Assembly: GCA_021806645.1 (NCBI GenBank)
Contig: JAJZQX010000006.1
Span: forward strand, 219,174 to 283,173
Direction of reading: 5' to 3'
DNA length: 64,000 bases
Source of the DNA: Myxococcales bacterium
GTDB taxonomy: Bacteria > Myxococcota > Myxococcia > Myxococcales > Anaeromyxobacteraceae
Shown here piece by piece: positions 36,933-46,231 of this stretch (position 1 is the stretch's first letter; every line of letters begins with the position of its first letter). A program made the position numbers and the translations under genes. Under the pieces are notes generated by a model. It was not told where the DNA came from, ran no database searches, and saw nothing but the letters and a program-made list of their open reading frames with translations.

Positions 36933-37682
36933 TCAGCGCCGGGCCCAGTGGAGCAGCAGCTGGCGCGACCAGGTGGCGCCGCCGTGGGCCGCGGCCAGCC
37001 CACGCGCCTCGGCGAGGAGCACGGCCAGCCTGGCCGGGCCGAGCGCCGGCCCCACCAGCGAGATCGAGCGCAGCACCGCGTCGAACCTCGGCCCGTCGAG
37101 ACGTTCGGCGTGCTCGAACCGCTCCGTGGCGTGGAGCGCCGCGCCGGCGTGAGCGAAGAAGAGCTGCAGCGGAAGCGGCGCGCGGCGGGCCTTGGGGTTG
37201 GCCGCCGCCAGCAGGCCGGACAGCGCCGACATGAACGGCGTCGCGGCGAAGCGCGGCTCGACCACCGCCACCACCGCCCCGGCCCGGAGCAGCCGCGCCG
37301 CTTCGCGCCCGGCCAGCTCCGCGTCGGTCCAGTGGAGGGCGTCGGCCAGGACCACCAGGTCGAAGGTGCCGGCCACCAGCCCGGTCGCCTCGGCCGCGGC
37401 GTGGACCGGGGTCACGCCGGCCGGAGGCGGCGTGCCAAGGGAACCGAGCATGGCGCGGGCCGGCTCGACGGCGTGGACCAGGAGTCCGCGCGCGGCCAGA
37501 GGCAAGGCGAGGAGCCCCGTCCCCGCGCCGAGATCGGCGGCGCGCGCGCCCGCACCGCCAGCCAGCGCCGCGAGCCGCGTCACCAGCCCGGAGGGGTAGG
37601 CGGGCCGCGCCGCGTAGTCGCCGGCCAGCCGGTTGAAGACCCAGCGGCCATCGTCGTCGATGGAGATCCCCCGGCGCGACAC
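36933..37682 (-). CDS. Class I SAM-dependent methyltransferase
   Basis: A 249-residue methyltransferase of the Rossmann type. The SAM-binding motif is AADLGAGTGLLALPLAARGL (about residues 48-67), then VHAVEPARAML for motif II and DLVVLADALHW for motif IV/post-II. It starts WVFNRLAGDYAARPAYPSGL, typical of ubiquinone/biotin-type methyltransferases, but substrate is unassigned. It converges with the DUF482 gene and diverges from the release-factor gene. Confidence 0.88.
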   Translation of the reverse strand: MSRRGISIDDDGRWVFNRLAGDYAARPAYPSGLVTRLAALAGGAGARAADLGAGTGLLALPLAARGLLVHAVEPARAMLGSLGTPPPAGVTPVHAAAEATGLVAGTFDLVVLADALHWTDAELAGREAARLLRAGAVVAVVEPRFAATPFMSALSGLLAAANPKARRAPLPLQLFFAHAGAALHATERFEHAERLDGPRFDAVLRSISLVGPALGPARLAVLLAEARGLAAAHGGATWSRQLLLHWARR

Positions 37683-37725
37683 GGCGCCACGTTACCATCG
37701 TCACCGCGCTAGACTCCCGATCCGC

Positions 37726-37794
37726 ATGAACCTCGAGGACCTGGCGAACCGCCGGCGGCCGTCCGGCACCCCCGACGCGGCGAGGCGGCCATGA
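37726..37794 (+). CDS. Possible 22-residue leader ORF of arfB
   Basis: ATG AAC CTC GAG... encodes MNLEDLANRRRPSGTPDAAR and two more residues, stopping with a TGA that overlaps the arfB ATG (ATGA, 37791-37794). It has no strong Shine-Dalgarno. It may couple or tune translation of the rescue factor, or be a chance ORF. Confidence 0.3.
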   Translation: MNLEDLANRRRPSGTPDAARRP

Positions 37795-38171
37795 CCGGCG
37801 CACCGATCCCGGCGGCGCTCCGGGCCGCCGCCCGGCGGGCGGTCCGGCTGCCCGAGGCGGCGCTGCAGGCCGAGTGCGAGGAGACCTTCTACACGGCGGG
37901 TGGGCCGGGCGGGCAGCACCGCAACAAGACCGAGAGCGGCGTGCGGCTGCTGCACCGTCCGACCGGCGTGCTGGTCACGGCCACCGAGCGGCGCAGCCAG
38001 TCGCAGAACCGCGGCGAGGCGCTCAAGCGGCTGCGTGCGCGGCTGGCGGCGATGGGCGTGGAGCCGAAGAAGCGGCGGCCGACCAGGCCGACGCGCGGCT
38101 CCCAGGAACGGCGGCTCGCCGAGAAGAAGCACCAGGCCGCCACGCGGGCGGAGCGGAAGCGGATCGACTGA
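37791..38171 (+). CDS. arfB: ArfB-like alternative ribosome rescue factor
   Basis: A 126-residue release-factor-domain protein that hydrolyses peptidyl-tRNA on stalled ribosomes. The catalytic GGQ is in AGGPGGQHRNKTESGVRL (about residues 38-55), and the C-terminal tail is strongly basic (KKRRPTRPTRGSQERRLAEK and KHQAATRAERKR), as in ArfB/YaeJ, where it threads into the mRNA channel. There are no codon-recognition domains, so it is not RF1/RF2. The length is slightly short of the 140-residue norm. A tiny leader ORF overlaps its start. Confidence 0.85.
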   Translation: MTGAPIPAALRAAARRAVRLPEAALQAECEETFYTAGGPGGQHRNKTESGVRLLHRPTGVLVTATERRSQSQNRGEALKRLRARLAAMGVEPKKRRPTRPTRGSQERRLAEKKHQAATRAERKRID

Positions 38172-38192
38172 GGGGAAGGTTGGAACGGCCTC

Positions 38193-38555
38193 TCAGGGCG
38201 TCGCGGCCGGCTCCGGCGCCACCGGCTCGGCCAGCCCGGCCTTCACCAGCCGGTCGATCGAGGACTTCACCTCGGCCGGCTCGATGCCGCTGCTCTCCAT
38301 GGCGAGAATCAGGTCGTTGAGGCCTCGCCGCTGCCCGCGCAGCTCGCTCAGCAGCAGGCCGTCCCCGGGCTGCACGCCGAACGGGGCCGCCCAGGCCGCC
38401 AGCGCCGCGTCGAGCGCCGCGCGGCCGCTCGCGCGCGAGCCGTTGACCGTGTCGCGGTGGAGTCGATCGGCGACCTGGCCCGCCGCGGAGAGGCTGAACT
38501 TCTGGCCGCGCGGCCAGCGACGCGGCGTGCCGGTGGCCTGGTTGTCCGTGTGCAT
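38193..38555 (-). CDS. Hypothetical protein
   Basis: A 120-residue soluble protein, MHTDNQATGTPRRWPRGQKF start, then ADRLHRDTVNGSRASGRAAL and two predicted helices (AALDAALAAWAAPFGVQPGD, EPAEVKSSIDRLVKAGLAEP). No export signal or known domain. The Shine-Dalgarno is weak; an in-frame start upstream (38594) would add 13 residues. It ends 22 bases from the arfB stop (convergent). Confidence 0.55.
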   Translation of the reverse strand: MHTDNQATGTPRRWPRGQKFSLSAAGQVADRLHRDTVNGSRASGRAALDAALAAWAAPFGVQPGDGLLLSELRGQRRGLNDLILAMESSGIEPAEVKSSIDRLVKAGLAEPVAPEPAATP

Positions 38556-38693
38556 TGGATGGGCAGGTATCCGCCCACGCGGGAGCGAAGTCAACGCCAG
38601 CGCGCTCCCCCAGTGGAATGCGGCATGTCAGCGTACCGCGACGGGAGGAACCCCGCAGCCGCGCTCACCGGGGCGGCGGCGGTCGGCAGGGGG

Positions 38694-41234
38694 TCAGGTC
38701 CCGACGCGCAGCAGCGTGAGGAGCGGCCGGTCCCGGTCGAACGGGCCGGTGAGATCGACGTGGCACTGGACCATCCAGTCCACCTCCCCGGCCTCGTCCA
38801 CCAACCGCTGCACCACCTCCCAGCGTCGGGGCTCCAGCTCCTTGACGAAGGTGTGGTGCGGCTTGCGCGCGGCCGGCGTCTGGTCGATGCGTGGGTGGTC
38901 GGCGAAGTAGGGGGCCAGCTCCGCCTCCAGCCGCGCCGGTGGCCACTCGGCCGGATCGGCCAGCGCCTCCGCGGCCAGGGCCCAGTCCTTGCGCGCCAGC
39001 GCCGCCACCAGCCGGTGCAGCTCGGTCCGCAGCCGGGCCGCGAAGGCCCGCGCATCGGCCCAGATGGGCGGCGGGGCGACCGGCCGGGTGAGCGCCTCCA
39101 GCGGCGCCGCCTGGTAGGCGGGATCGCGCAGCCGTTCCCACTCGTCGAGGAGCGAGGAGTCCACGCCGCGCACCGTGGTCCGCAGGAAGGCGATGACGTC
39201 CTCGAGCGTCTCGTCGCGGTAGCCGGCCGGCACGGTCTGGACCAGCGTCTTGTAGCTCTCGGTCAGGTAGCGGAGCAGCAGCCCCTCGGAGCGCGGCAGC
39301 TCGTACTCGCGCACGTACTCGCCGAAGGTCATGAACCGCTCGGCCATCTCCCGCGCCACCGACTTGGGCCGGATGTTCTCGGTCCCCACCCAGGGGTGCT
39401 TCTCGGCGAACTCGTTGAAGGTGGCGTAGACGAAGTCCCGGTTCGGCTTCGGGTACTCCACGTTCTCCAGCTCCTTCATCCGCTCGTCGTACTCGATCCC
39501 CTCGGCCTTCATGCGGGCCACCGCCTCGCCCCGGGCCCGGTCGAGCTGCTTCCAGAGGATCTGGTCGGGGTTCTCCAGGATCGACTCGACCATGGAGAGG
39601 ACGTCGAGGGCGTAGGTCTCGGAGTCGCGCGGCAGCTTGGGCAGCGTGTCGAGCAGGTAGAGGGCCAGCGTGTGGAAGAGCGAGAAGTCCTTCTGAAGCC
39701 CCTCGGCCGGGCGCAGGTGGCCGCCCCGGTAGCCGTCGATCCGCGAGAGGTGCACCAGCCCCGCCGCCCGCAGGGTCCGCAGCCGCTGCGCCGCCGCCAC
39801 CCGGTGGCGGTGCTTGAGCACGTCGGTGCCGTGGGAGCGCGCGATGAGCCGCACCAGCCGGCCGAAGCCGCCGCCGCGCTCGGTGGTCTCGCTCTGCAGC
39901 AGGTTGACCAGCAGCGTGAAGGACGGCTCGAAGCGGCTCTGCAGCGGCTCCGGCTCCTTCTGCTGCAGCCGCTCGAAGGTCTGGCGATCGAAGTGGACGT
40001 AGCCCTTGGTGGGTGGCTGCTTCTTGACCACCTTCTTGCCGGCCTTCTCGCGTTCCGCCAGCCGCCTGTTCTCGACGACGTGCTCGGGCGCCTGCGCCAC
40101 CACGTAGCCGCGCTCGTCGAACCCCTTGCGCCCGGCCCGCCCGGCGATCTGGTGGAAGTCGCGGGCCGGGAGCACCAGCGTCTTCTCGCCGTCGAACTTG
40201 CAGAGCTGCGTGAAGACCACCGTGCGGATGGGGATGTTGACGCCCATCCCCAGCGTGTCGGTGCCGGAGACCACCTTGAGCAGCCCCTGCTGCGCCAGCT
40301 TCTCGACCAGCAGCCGGTACTTGGGGAGCAGGCCGGCGTGGTGCAGCCCGATGCCGTGGCGCAGGAAGCGCTGCAGCTCCTTGCCGTAGGGCGAGTCGAA
40401 GCGGAACCCCTCCAGCGCCACGCGGATCGCCTCCTTCTCCTCCTTGGACGAGAAGGTGGCGCTCATCAGGTTCTGCGCCTGCTCGGCGGCGGCCCGCTGC
40501 GTGAAGTTGACCAGGTAGACCGGCGCCCGGTTGGACCTGACCAGCTCCTCCAGCGTCTCGTGCAGCGGGGTCTCGCGCCAGGAGAACTCCAGCGGCACCG
40601 GCCGGTCGGCCGAGCGGACCGCCGTCACCTCGCGGCCGGTGACCTCCTTCAAGGAGGCCTCGATGGCGGTGGTGTCGCCCAGCGTGGCCGACATGAGCAG
40701 GAAGGTGGCCCGCTCCAGCGCCAGCAACGGCACCTGCCAGGCCACGCCGCGGTCCCGGTCGCCGTAGTAGTGGAACTCGTCCATCACGATGGCGTCGTCG
40801 CGCAGCGTCTTCTCGCGCACCGCCAGGTTCATGAGGATCTCGGCGGTGCAGCAGAGGATGGGGGCGTCGCGGTTGACGGCGCCGTCACCGGTCATCATGC
40901 CGACGCGCTCGGGGCCGAAGAGCCGGCACAGGTCGAAGAACTTCTCGTTCACCAGCGCCTTGATGGGGCAGGTGTAGAAGCTGCGCCGCCCCTCGCAGAG
41001 CGCCTTGAAGTGGAGGAAGGTGGCCACCAGCGACTTGCCGGAGCCGGTGGGCGTGGCCAGCACCACGTGGCGCCCGTCGAGCAGCTGGAGCAGCGCCTCC
41101 TCCTGGTGCGGGTAGAGCGTCAGCCCGGTGCCGGCCACCCAGCCGATGAAGCGGTCGAGGATGGCGTCGGCGGCCAGCCGCTCGCCGGGGGAAGGCAGGA
41201 GGGCGGCGAGCGGGGCGGTGGGCGGCGTGGTCAT
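38694..41234 (-). CDS. Ski2-like DEAD/DEAH-box helicase with DUF3516
   Basis: An 846-residue superfamily 2 helicase. It has Walker A (ATPTGSGKS), motif Ib/II with the unusual MDEFHYYGDRDRG (DEFH, in place of DExD), motif III MSATLGDTT, and the C-terminal helicase motifs IV-VI (GVNIPIRTVV, QIAGRAGRKGFDERG). After about residue 420 it carries the long alpha-helical DUF3516 region (RFEPSFTLLVNLLQSE, YLLDTLPKLPRDSETYALDV, WVGTENIRPKSVAREMAERF). RNA is the likely substrate, by family. I prefer the ATG at 41234 over the in-frame TTG at 41246. Confidence 0.92.
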   Translation of the reverse strand: MTTPPTAPLAALLPSPGERLAADAILDRFIGWVAGTGLTLYPHQEEALLQLLDGRHVVLATPTGSGKSLVATFLHFKALCEGRRSFYTCPIKALVNEKFFDLCRLFGPERVGMMTGDGAVNRDAPILCCTAEILMNLAVREKTLRDDAIVMDEFHYYGDRDRGVAWQVPLLALERATFLLMSATLGDTTAIEASLKEVTGREVTAVRSADRPVPLEFSWRETPLHETLEELVRSNRAPVYLVNFTQRAAAEQAQNLMSATFSSKEEKEAIRVALEGFRFDSPYGKELQRFLRHGIGLHHAGLLPKYRLLVEKLAQQGLLKVVSGTDTLGMGVNIPIRTVVFTQLCKFDGEKTLVLPARDFHQIAGRAGRKGFDERGYVVAQAPEHVVENRRLAEREKAGKKVVKKQPPTKGYVHFDRQTFERLQQKEPEPLQSRFEPSFTLLVNLLQSETTERGGGFGRLVRLIARSHGTDVLKHRHRVAAAQRLRTLRAAGLVHLSRIDGYRGGHLRPAEGLQKDFSLFHTLALYLLDTLPKLPRDSETYALDVLSMVESILENPDQILWKQLDRARGEAVARMKAEGIEYDERMKELENVEYPKPNRDFVYATFNEFAEKHPWVGTENIRPKSVAREMAERFMTFGEYVREYELPRSEGLLLRYLTESYKTLVQTVPAGYRDETLEDVIAFLRTTVRGVDSSLLDEWERLRDPAYQAAPLEALTRPVAPPPIWADARAFAARLRTELHRLVAALARKDWALAAEALADPAEWPPARLEAELAPYFADHPRIDQTPAARKPHHTFVKELEPRRWEVVQRLVDEAGEVDWMVQCHVDLTGPFDRDRPLLTLLRVGT

Positions 41235-41268
41235 GGGGGCGGGCAACCTACCTCGGGGCGGGGCCCGA

Positions 41269-42882
41269 TCACGAGGCGTCGAGCCGGAATCCGCCCACCA
41301 GCTCGGAGATCCGCGCCGCCGTTCCCTGGAGGTGGGCGGCGGCGCGGTCGAAGCCCTGGATCTGCGTCAGCGTCTCCTCCATCCCGGCGTCGAGCTCGCG
41401 CATGGCGCCGGCGATCTGGCCGACGCCGAGCGACTGCTGCTGCACCACCGTGGCGATGTGCTGGGCGGCGTCACCGGTCTCCTTGACGATGACACCGATC
41501 TCGCCGAGCCGAAGCCCGGAGGCCCGCACCTCGTCGAGGCTCCCCTCCATGCCGAGCCGCGAGGCCTCGGTGAGCGCCAGCGTGGACTGGATGGCCTCCA
41601 GGCTGCCCTCCACCATGTTGCCGATCCGCGTCGCGGCCTCGGTGGACTGCTCCGAGAGGGCCCGGACCTCGGCAGCCACCACCGCGAAGCCGCGCCCCGC
41701 CTCGCCGGCCCGGACCGCCTCGATCGAGGCGTTGAGCGAGAGCACGTGGGAGCGGGTGGCCAGGTCCTTGACGGTCTCGAGCACCTCGGCGACGGCGCGG
41801 GCCTTGTCGAGCGCCAGGGTGCTCTGCGAGACGATGAGCCGGACCGCCTGCTGGATCTGCTCGATGCCGGCGATGGAGCGGCTGGCCGAGTCCTGCCCGG
41901 CGGCGCTGGCGGCGGCGGCGCGACGGGCCACCTGAAGCACCTCGCTGGCCCGGTTGGCGGCCACCCCAGAGGCCTGGTCGAGCTCACGGGTGGTGGTGGT
42001 GGTCTGCGAGACCCCGGTCGCCTGGCGCTCCAGGAGCCGCGTCTGCGCGGCGGTGAGCCGCTCCAGGTCGGCGGCCGACCGGGTCAGGTCGGCGGCCGAG
42101 TCACGGATGGTGGTGAGGATCCCGCGGAGCCGGCGGGTCATGCTGTCGAAGCTGACCGCCAGCGTCCCGATCTCGTCCTGCCGGCCGAGCACGATCGGCA
42201 CGGTGAGATCGCCGTCGGCGATCCGCCGCGCCGCCCGCTCCAGCGCCTCCAGCGGGCGAGAGAGGTCGGCCGCCAGCCACCAGGCGAACGCGGCGGCGAC
42301 CAGCGCGGCGGCCAGCAGGATGCCGGCGCCGAGCACGGTGGCGCGGGCCTGGAGCCGGCGCGCCGCCTCGAAGCCGGCCGTCATCGCCTGGCGGGAGCGG
42401 GTGGTCTGATCGGAGAGGCCGTCGCGGAGCCGCTGGTAGTCGCCGTTCATGGTGGCCAGCAGCGGGGTGACCCCCTCCCGCCCCTGGCGCCCGATCAGCC
42501 GCGCCGTCGCCTCGCGCGCCACCCGGTGGTAGTCCTCCAGCTCCCGGTGCAGGACGGCCAGCGCGCGGACCGACTCGCCCTGGACCCGGCCCGGTGCGAG
42601 CCGTCGCTCCATCCGGTCGCGGAGCCGGTCGGCGGCGGCCAGCCCGCCGGCGTCGCCGGTCGCGGCGGTCTCGGCGAAGACCTGGTGCAGATCGGCCAGC
42701 ATCGCCTCCAGGTCCCGCGAGGCCTCCAGCGTCGGTGCGTGGACCCGTTCGACGCGGGTCAGCTCGAGCGACGCCTGGCGCGACACCAGCGCCGCCACCA
42801 GGCTGGCCACGGTGGCGGCCAGCACCAGGAACAGGGCCGGCAACACCATGCGGTGGCGGAACTTGAGACCTGGCCGGATCAT
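41269..42882 (-). CDS. Methyl-accepting chemotaxis protein
   Basis: A 537-residue transmembrane chemoreceptor. TM1 is about 13-35, an extracytoplasmic sensing domain about 36-190, TM2 about 192-215, HAMP about 216-270 ([20 protein letters not shown]), then the signalling coiled coil. The tip has the canonical core [20 protein letters not shown] and [14 protein letters not shown] that contacts CheA/CheW. GGAAGG precedes the ATG at 42882. The longer frame upstream is not part of the gene. It is divergent from a second receptor at 43036. Confidence 0.93.
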   Translation of the reverse strand: [537 protein letters not shown]

Positions 42883-43035
42883 CGTCACCTTCCCGGTGTA
42901 GCAGAAAGCCCGGCGCGCGACCTCCGCCGCGAAACGGGGCCGTGACTCGTCCATTTGGGGTGGCGGGGGAAGTCCACCTGCGTCACAATCGGTTTCCCTG
43001 ACCCCCCAGGCCCGTCCAGGCACCCCAGGAACCAC

Positions 43036-44100
43036 ATGAATGCGCGCAAGTACTCCCTCTACGGCGTGATCCTCGGTGTCTTCCTCCCCATCGTCGGGAT
43101 CATCGTCGAGGCCGGGACCAGCGCCGCCGGCCTCACCAGCGAAGGGCTGCTCCTCGCGATCCAGAAGCCGCTGGTCCTCATCGTCATCACCGCGCCGCTC
43201 TTCCTCGGCGCGTTCGCCTACATGGCGGGCCACGCGCAAGACGAGGCGGTCCGCTCCGAGTCGGGCAAGCGCGACGGCTTCCTGCAGGCGGCGCGGACGC
43301 TGGTGGCGATGGCCCAGTCGCTCCTCTCCAACGTCAGCGCCTTCTCGAGCATGACCGCCGAGACGGCCGCCAGCGTGCGAGAGACCACCGCCACCATGGG
43401 GCAGCTGGCCCAGACCGCCACCAAGGCGGCGCTCACCGCCGAGACGGTGATCGGCCTGGCGCAGGCCGGAGCGCGCGTCTCCGCCGAGGGCTTGAAGGCG
43501 GTCGACACCAGCCAGGGCGAGATGGCCAAGCTGGCCGACGAGGTCCGGCAGCTCTCGCAGCGGATCGAGGCGCTCAACGCCCGGATGCGCGACATCTTCG
43601 AGATCGCCTCGGTGGTGAACTACATCGCCGACCGCTCCCAGCGGCTGGCCGACCGCGCGGCGCAGGAGGCCGCCACCCCCGGCGGCTCCGGCGGCGGGTT
43701 CGCCGACGTGGTCGGCGAGATGCGCCATCACGCCGAGGACGCCAAGCGGGCGGCGGCGCAGGTGAAGGGGATCCTCTCCGAGGTCCACAAGGCGATGCTG
43801 GCGGCCATGACGGCGGCGGAGGTCGGCATCCGGAGGGCCGAACAGGGCGCGACCGTGGCCTCGGGCACCGGCGACACCATCCGCCGGCTGGCGACGGCGC
43901 TGCGCGACTCGTCGGAGGCGGCCCGCGAGATCGCCACGGTGGCGCAGCAGCAGGACCACGGCATCGAGCAGGTGCTGAAGGCGATGAACGAGATCTACCT
44001 GGCCACGCAGGAGACCATGTCCAACATCCAGTCGGTCGCCGCGGAGGCCCGCGCGCTCAACGACATGGCGACCGGGCTGAAGCGCGCGGTGGCGGACTAG
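43036..44100 (+). CDS. Short chemoreceptor-like protein with degenerate signalling tip
   Basis: A 354-residue protein with two closely spaced transmembrane helices (about 9-28 and 44-64) and almost no outside loop, so it probably does not sense an extracytoplasmic ligand. The rest is an MCP-type coiled coil without HAMP. The hairpin tip region reads IADRSQRLADRAAQEAATPG then GGFADVVGEMRHHAED, where canonical receptors have [23 protein letters not shown]; several CheA/CheW contact residues are lost. AGGA lies 5 bases before the ATG. It may be a non-signalling decoy, clustering partner or specialised receptor. It abuts the CocE-type gene (stops at 44100 and 44101). Confidence 0.8.
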   Translation: MNARKYSLYGVILGVFLPIVGIIVEAGTSAAGLTSEGLLLAIQKPLVLIVITAPLFLGAFAYMAGHAQDEAVRSESGKRDGFLQAARTLVAMAQSLLSNVSAFSSMTAETAASVRETTATMGQLAQTATKAALTAETVIGLAQAGARVSAEGLKAVDTSQGEMAKLADEVRQLSQRIEALNARMRDIFEIASVVNYIADRSQRLADRAAQEAATPGGSGGGFADVVGEMRHHAEDAKRAAAQVKGILSEVHKAMLAAMTAAEVGIRRAEQGATVASGTGDTIRRLATALRDSSEAAREIATVAQQQDHGIEQVLKAMNEIYLATQETMSNIQSVAAEARALNDMATGLKRAVAD

Positions 44101-46083
44101 TCAGGGCCCCTTCACGACCGGGAGTTCGACGGTGCTCGCCTGCCCCGGCGCGTGGAAGACCCGCTGCGTCGCCTTCCGGTAGTCGCCCGGCCTGGCCCAG
44201 AAGATGCTCGGGACGAAGGTCTGCGGGTTGCGGTCGTAGAGCGGGAACCAGCTCGACTGGACCTGCACCATGATCCGGTGGCCGGGCCGGAAGACGTGGT
44301 TGGCGTTCGGGAGCGCGAAGCGGTAGCGGAGCGGCCGTCCGGCGGCGAGCGGGCGGGGCGCCTCCGGGCGCTCGCGGTACCGGCCGCGGAAGATGTCGGC
44401 GGAGATCATGAGCTGATACCCGCCCATGGCGGGCTGGCCCGCCACCTCGTCGGGATAGACGTCGATCAGCTTCACCACCCAGTCCGAGTCGGTGCCGCTG
44501 GTGGAGGCGACCAGGTCGGCGACCGGCGCGCCGCTGATCTTCAACGGCGCGGTCAGCACCTCCGAGACGAAGGCCAGCACGTCTGGGCGCCCCGAGGCTT
44601 CGCGCTGGTCGTCCACCAGCCAGCGGCGCCAGCTCTCGCCGTCCCCGTCCTCGACGGGACGGGTGGGCCGGGCGCGGTAGGGGACCGGCTTGGCCGGGTC
44701 CGAGACGTACTCCTCGAACGGGGCGTCGCCGCCGCGTGGGGGCTCGAACCCCGCCCGCAGCCCGGCCCGCAGGTAGAGCGGCGTCGCCGCCACGGTGCAG
44801 CCGCGCGCACAGCCGGACGGCCACGCCGGCAGCCGGCGCCAGGTGTTGGTGCCGGTCTCGAACGCCGTCACCGGCGCCACGCCGGCGGGCGGCGCGCCCT
44901 CCTTGAGGTACTGGTCGAGGAAGGGGCGCAGCACCTCGCGCCGGAAGGTGAGCGCGGTGTCGCTGCCGAAGCGGATCGGGCCGAGCGCGCTGCCGTCGCC
45001 GATCTGCTGGCCGTGGTGCCACGGGCCGATGACCAGGAAGACCCGGTCGTTGGCGGTGTCCCGGGCCTCGAGCGCCCGGTAGGCGGCCAGCGCGCCGTAG
45101 ATGTCCTCCTGGTCCCAGAGGCCGTGCACCAGCAGCACCGGCACTCGGAGCGGCGTGGCCGCCAGCAGCCGATCCACCGCCTGCTCCCGCCAGAAGGCGT
45201 CGTAGGCCGGGTGGGCCAGGAGGTCGCGCCAGAAGCCGACCTGCTCCAGCCCGCGGCTGCGCCCCATCTCGCCCGCCGATCCCGCCTGCAGGTAGGCGTC
45301 GTAGTCGTCGAAGTGGTCACGCCACCACTTGACCGAGGAGTCGCGGGTCGCCTCCTGCTGGAGGATGTAGGGGAGCATCTGCTGGCGGAAGGCGCCGTGG
45401 TGGAACCAGTCGTCACCAAGCCAGCCGTCCACCATCGGGTTCATCGGCACCACGACCTTGAGCGCCGGGTGCGGCTCGAGGAGCGCCATGAGCGGCAGGA
45501 AGCCGTCGTAGGAGATGCCGAGCAGGCCGACCCGGCCGTTCGACTCCGGCAGGTTCCTCACCAGCCAGTCGATGGTGTCCCAGGTGTCGGTGGCGTGGTC
45601 GACCGGCGTCGGGTTGAGCGGGCCGCGCGGCGGGCGGTTCATGACGTAGTCGCCCTCCGAGCCGTGCTTGCCACGGACGTCCTGGACCACGCGGATGTAG
45701 CCGCCCTCGACGATCACGTCGGTGGCGTTGTCGTAGCCGGCCAGGTTCGGCCCGAGGTGGGCGCTCACCACGTGGCTGGTGAGCCGGTCGGCGCCGTAGG
45801 GCGTGCGCGTGAGCAGGACCGGGGCGGAGGAGGCGCCGCGCGGGACCAGGATGACGGTGTGGAGCCTCACCCCGTCGCGCATCGGGACCATCACCTCGCG
45901 GCGGACGTGGTCGAAGCTCCCGGCGGCCACCGTGAACTTCTCCGGCGTGTGGCTGGGGAAGGCCGGGTACGCGACCGGGAGCGGCGTGGCGGCCTTCGTC
46001 GGCTGGGGGGCGGCCAGGGTCGCCGGCGCCGGGGCGGCGAGGCAGAGCGCGGTCAGCGCGTGGAGTCCAGCGAGACGGAGCAT
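44101..46083 (-). CDS. Secreted CocE/NonD-family hydrolase
   Basis: A 660-residue alpha/beta hydrolase of the CocE / X-prolyl dipeptidyl-peptidase class. An N-terminal signal peptide MLRLAGLHALTALCLAAPAP ends near residue 25. The nucleophile Ser is in LLGISYDGFLP (GISYDG), and the catalytic Asp and His are expected later in LVHGLWDQEDIYG (Asp-containing) and GPWHHGQQ. The C-terminal X-Pro-type beta domain covers the last about 200 residues. Substrate unknown: family members cleave esters or acyl-proline peptides. GGAGGG sits 5 bases before the ATG at 46083, deciding it over the in-frame start 13 codons upstream. It points to a periplasmic or extracellular location. Confidence 0.88.
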   Translation of the reverse strand: MLRLAGLHALTALCLAAPAPATLAAPQPTKAATPLPVAYPAFPSHTPEKFTVAAGSFDHVRREVMVPMRDGVRLHTVILVPRGASSAPVLLTRTPYGADRLTSHVVSAHLGPNLAGYDNATDVIVEGGYIRVVQDVRGKHGSEGDYVMNRPPRGPLNPTPVDHATDTWDTIDWLVRNLPESNGRVGLLGISYDGFLPLMALLEPHPALKVVVPMNPMVDGWLGDDWFHHGAFRQQMLPYILQQEATRDSSVKWWRDHFDDYDAYLQAGSAGEMGRSRGLEQVGFWRDLLAHPAYDAFWREQAVDRLLAATPLRVPVLLVHGLWDQEDIYGALAAYRALEARDTANDRVFLVIGPWHHGQQIGDGSALGPIRFGSDTALTFRREVLRPFLDQYLKEGAPPAGVAPVTAFETGTNTWRRLPAWPSGCARGCTVAATPLYLRAGLRAGFEPPRGGDAPFEEYVSDPAKPVPYRARPTRPVEDGDGESWRRWLVDDQREASGRPDVLAFVSEVLTAPLKISGAPVADLVASTSGTDSDWVVKLIDVYPDEVAGQPAMGGYQLMISADIFRGRYRERPEAPRPLAAGRPLRYRFALPNANHVFRPGHRIMVQVQSSWFPLYDRNPQTFVPSIFWARPGDYRKATQRVFHAPGQASTVELPVVKGP

Positions 46084-46231
46084 CGGTTCCCTCCGGGAGC
46101 GTGTGGCGGCGAGGAGTGGCACGGGTGACGGGGGCGGCGGGCCGCAGGGTAGTACCGCGCCGCGGAGATTTCGAGCCGCTTCCGCGGAGCAGGCTCAAGC
46201 CACTGGTCCAGGACCTGAGCCATCCCGTCAT

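Noticed and set aside
38457..41486. 1009-residue plus-strand open frame antisense to the helicase
   Set aside because: Third-position pattern fits the helicase on the minus strand; the frame shows no recognised fold.
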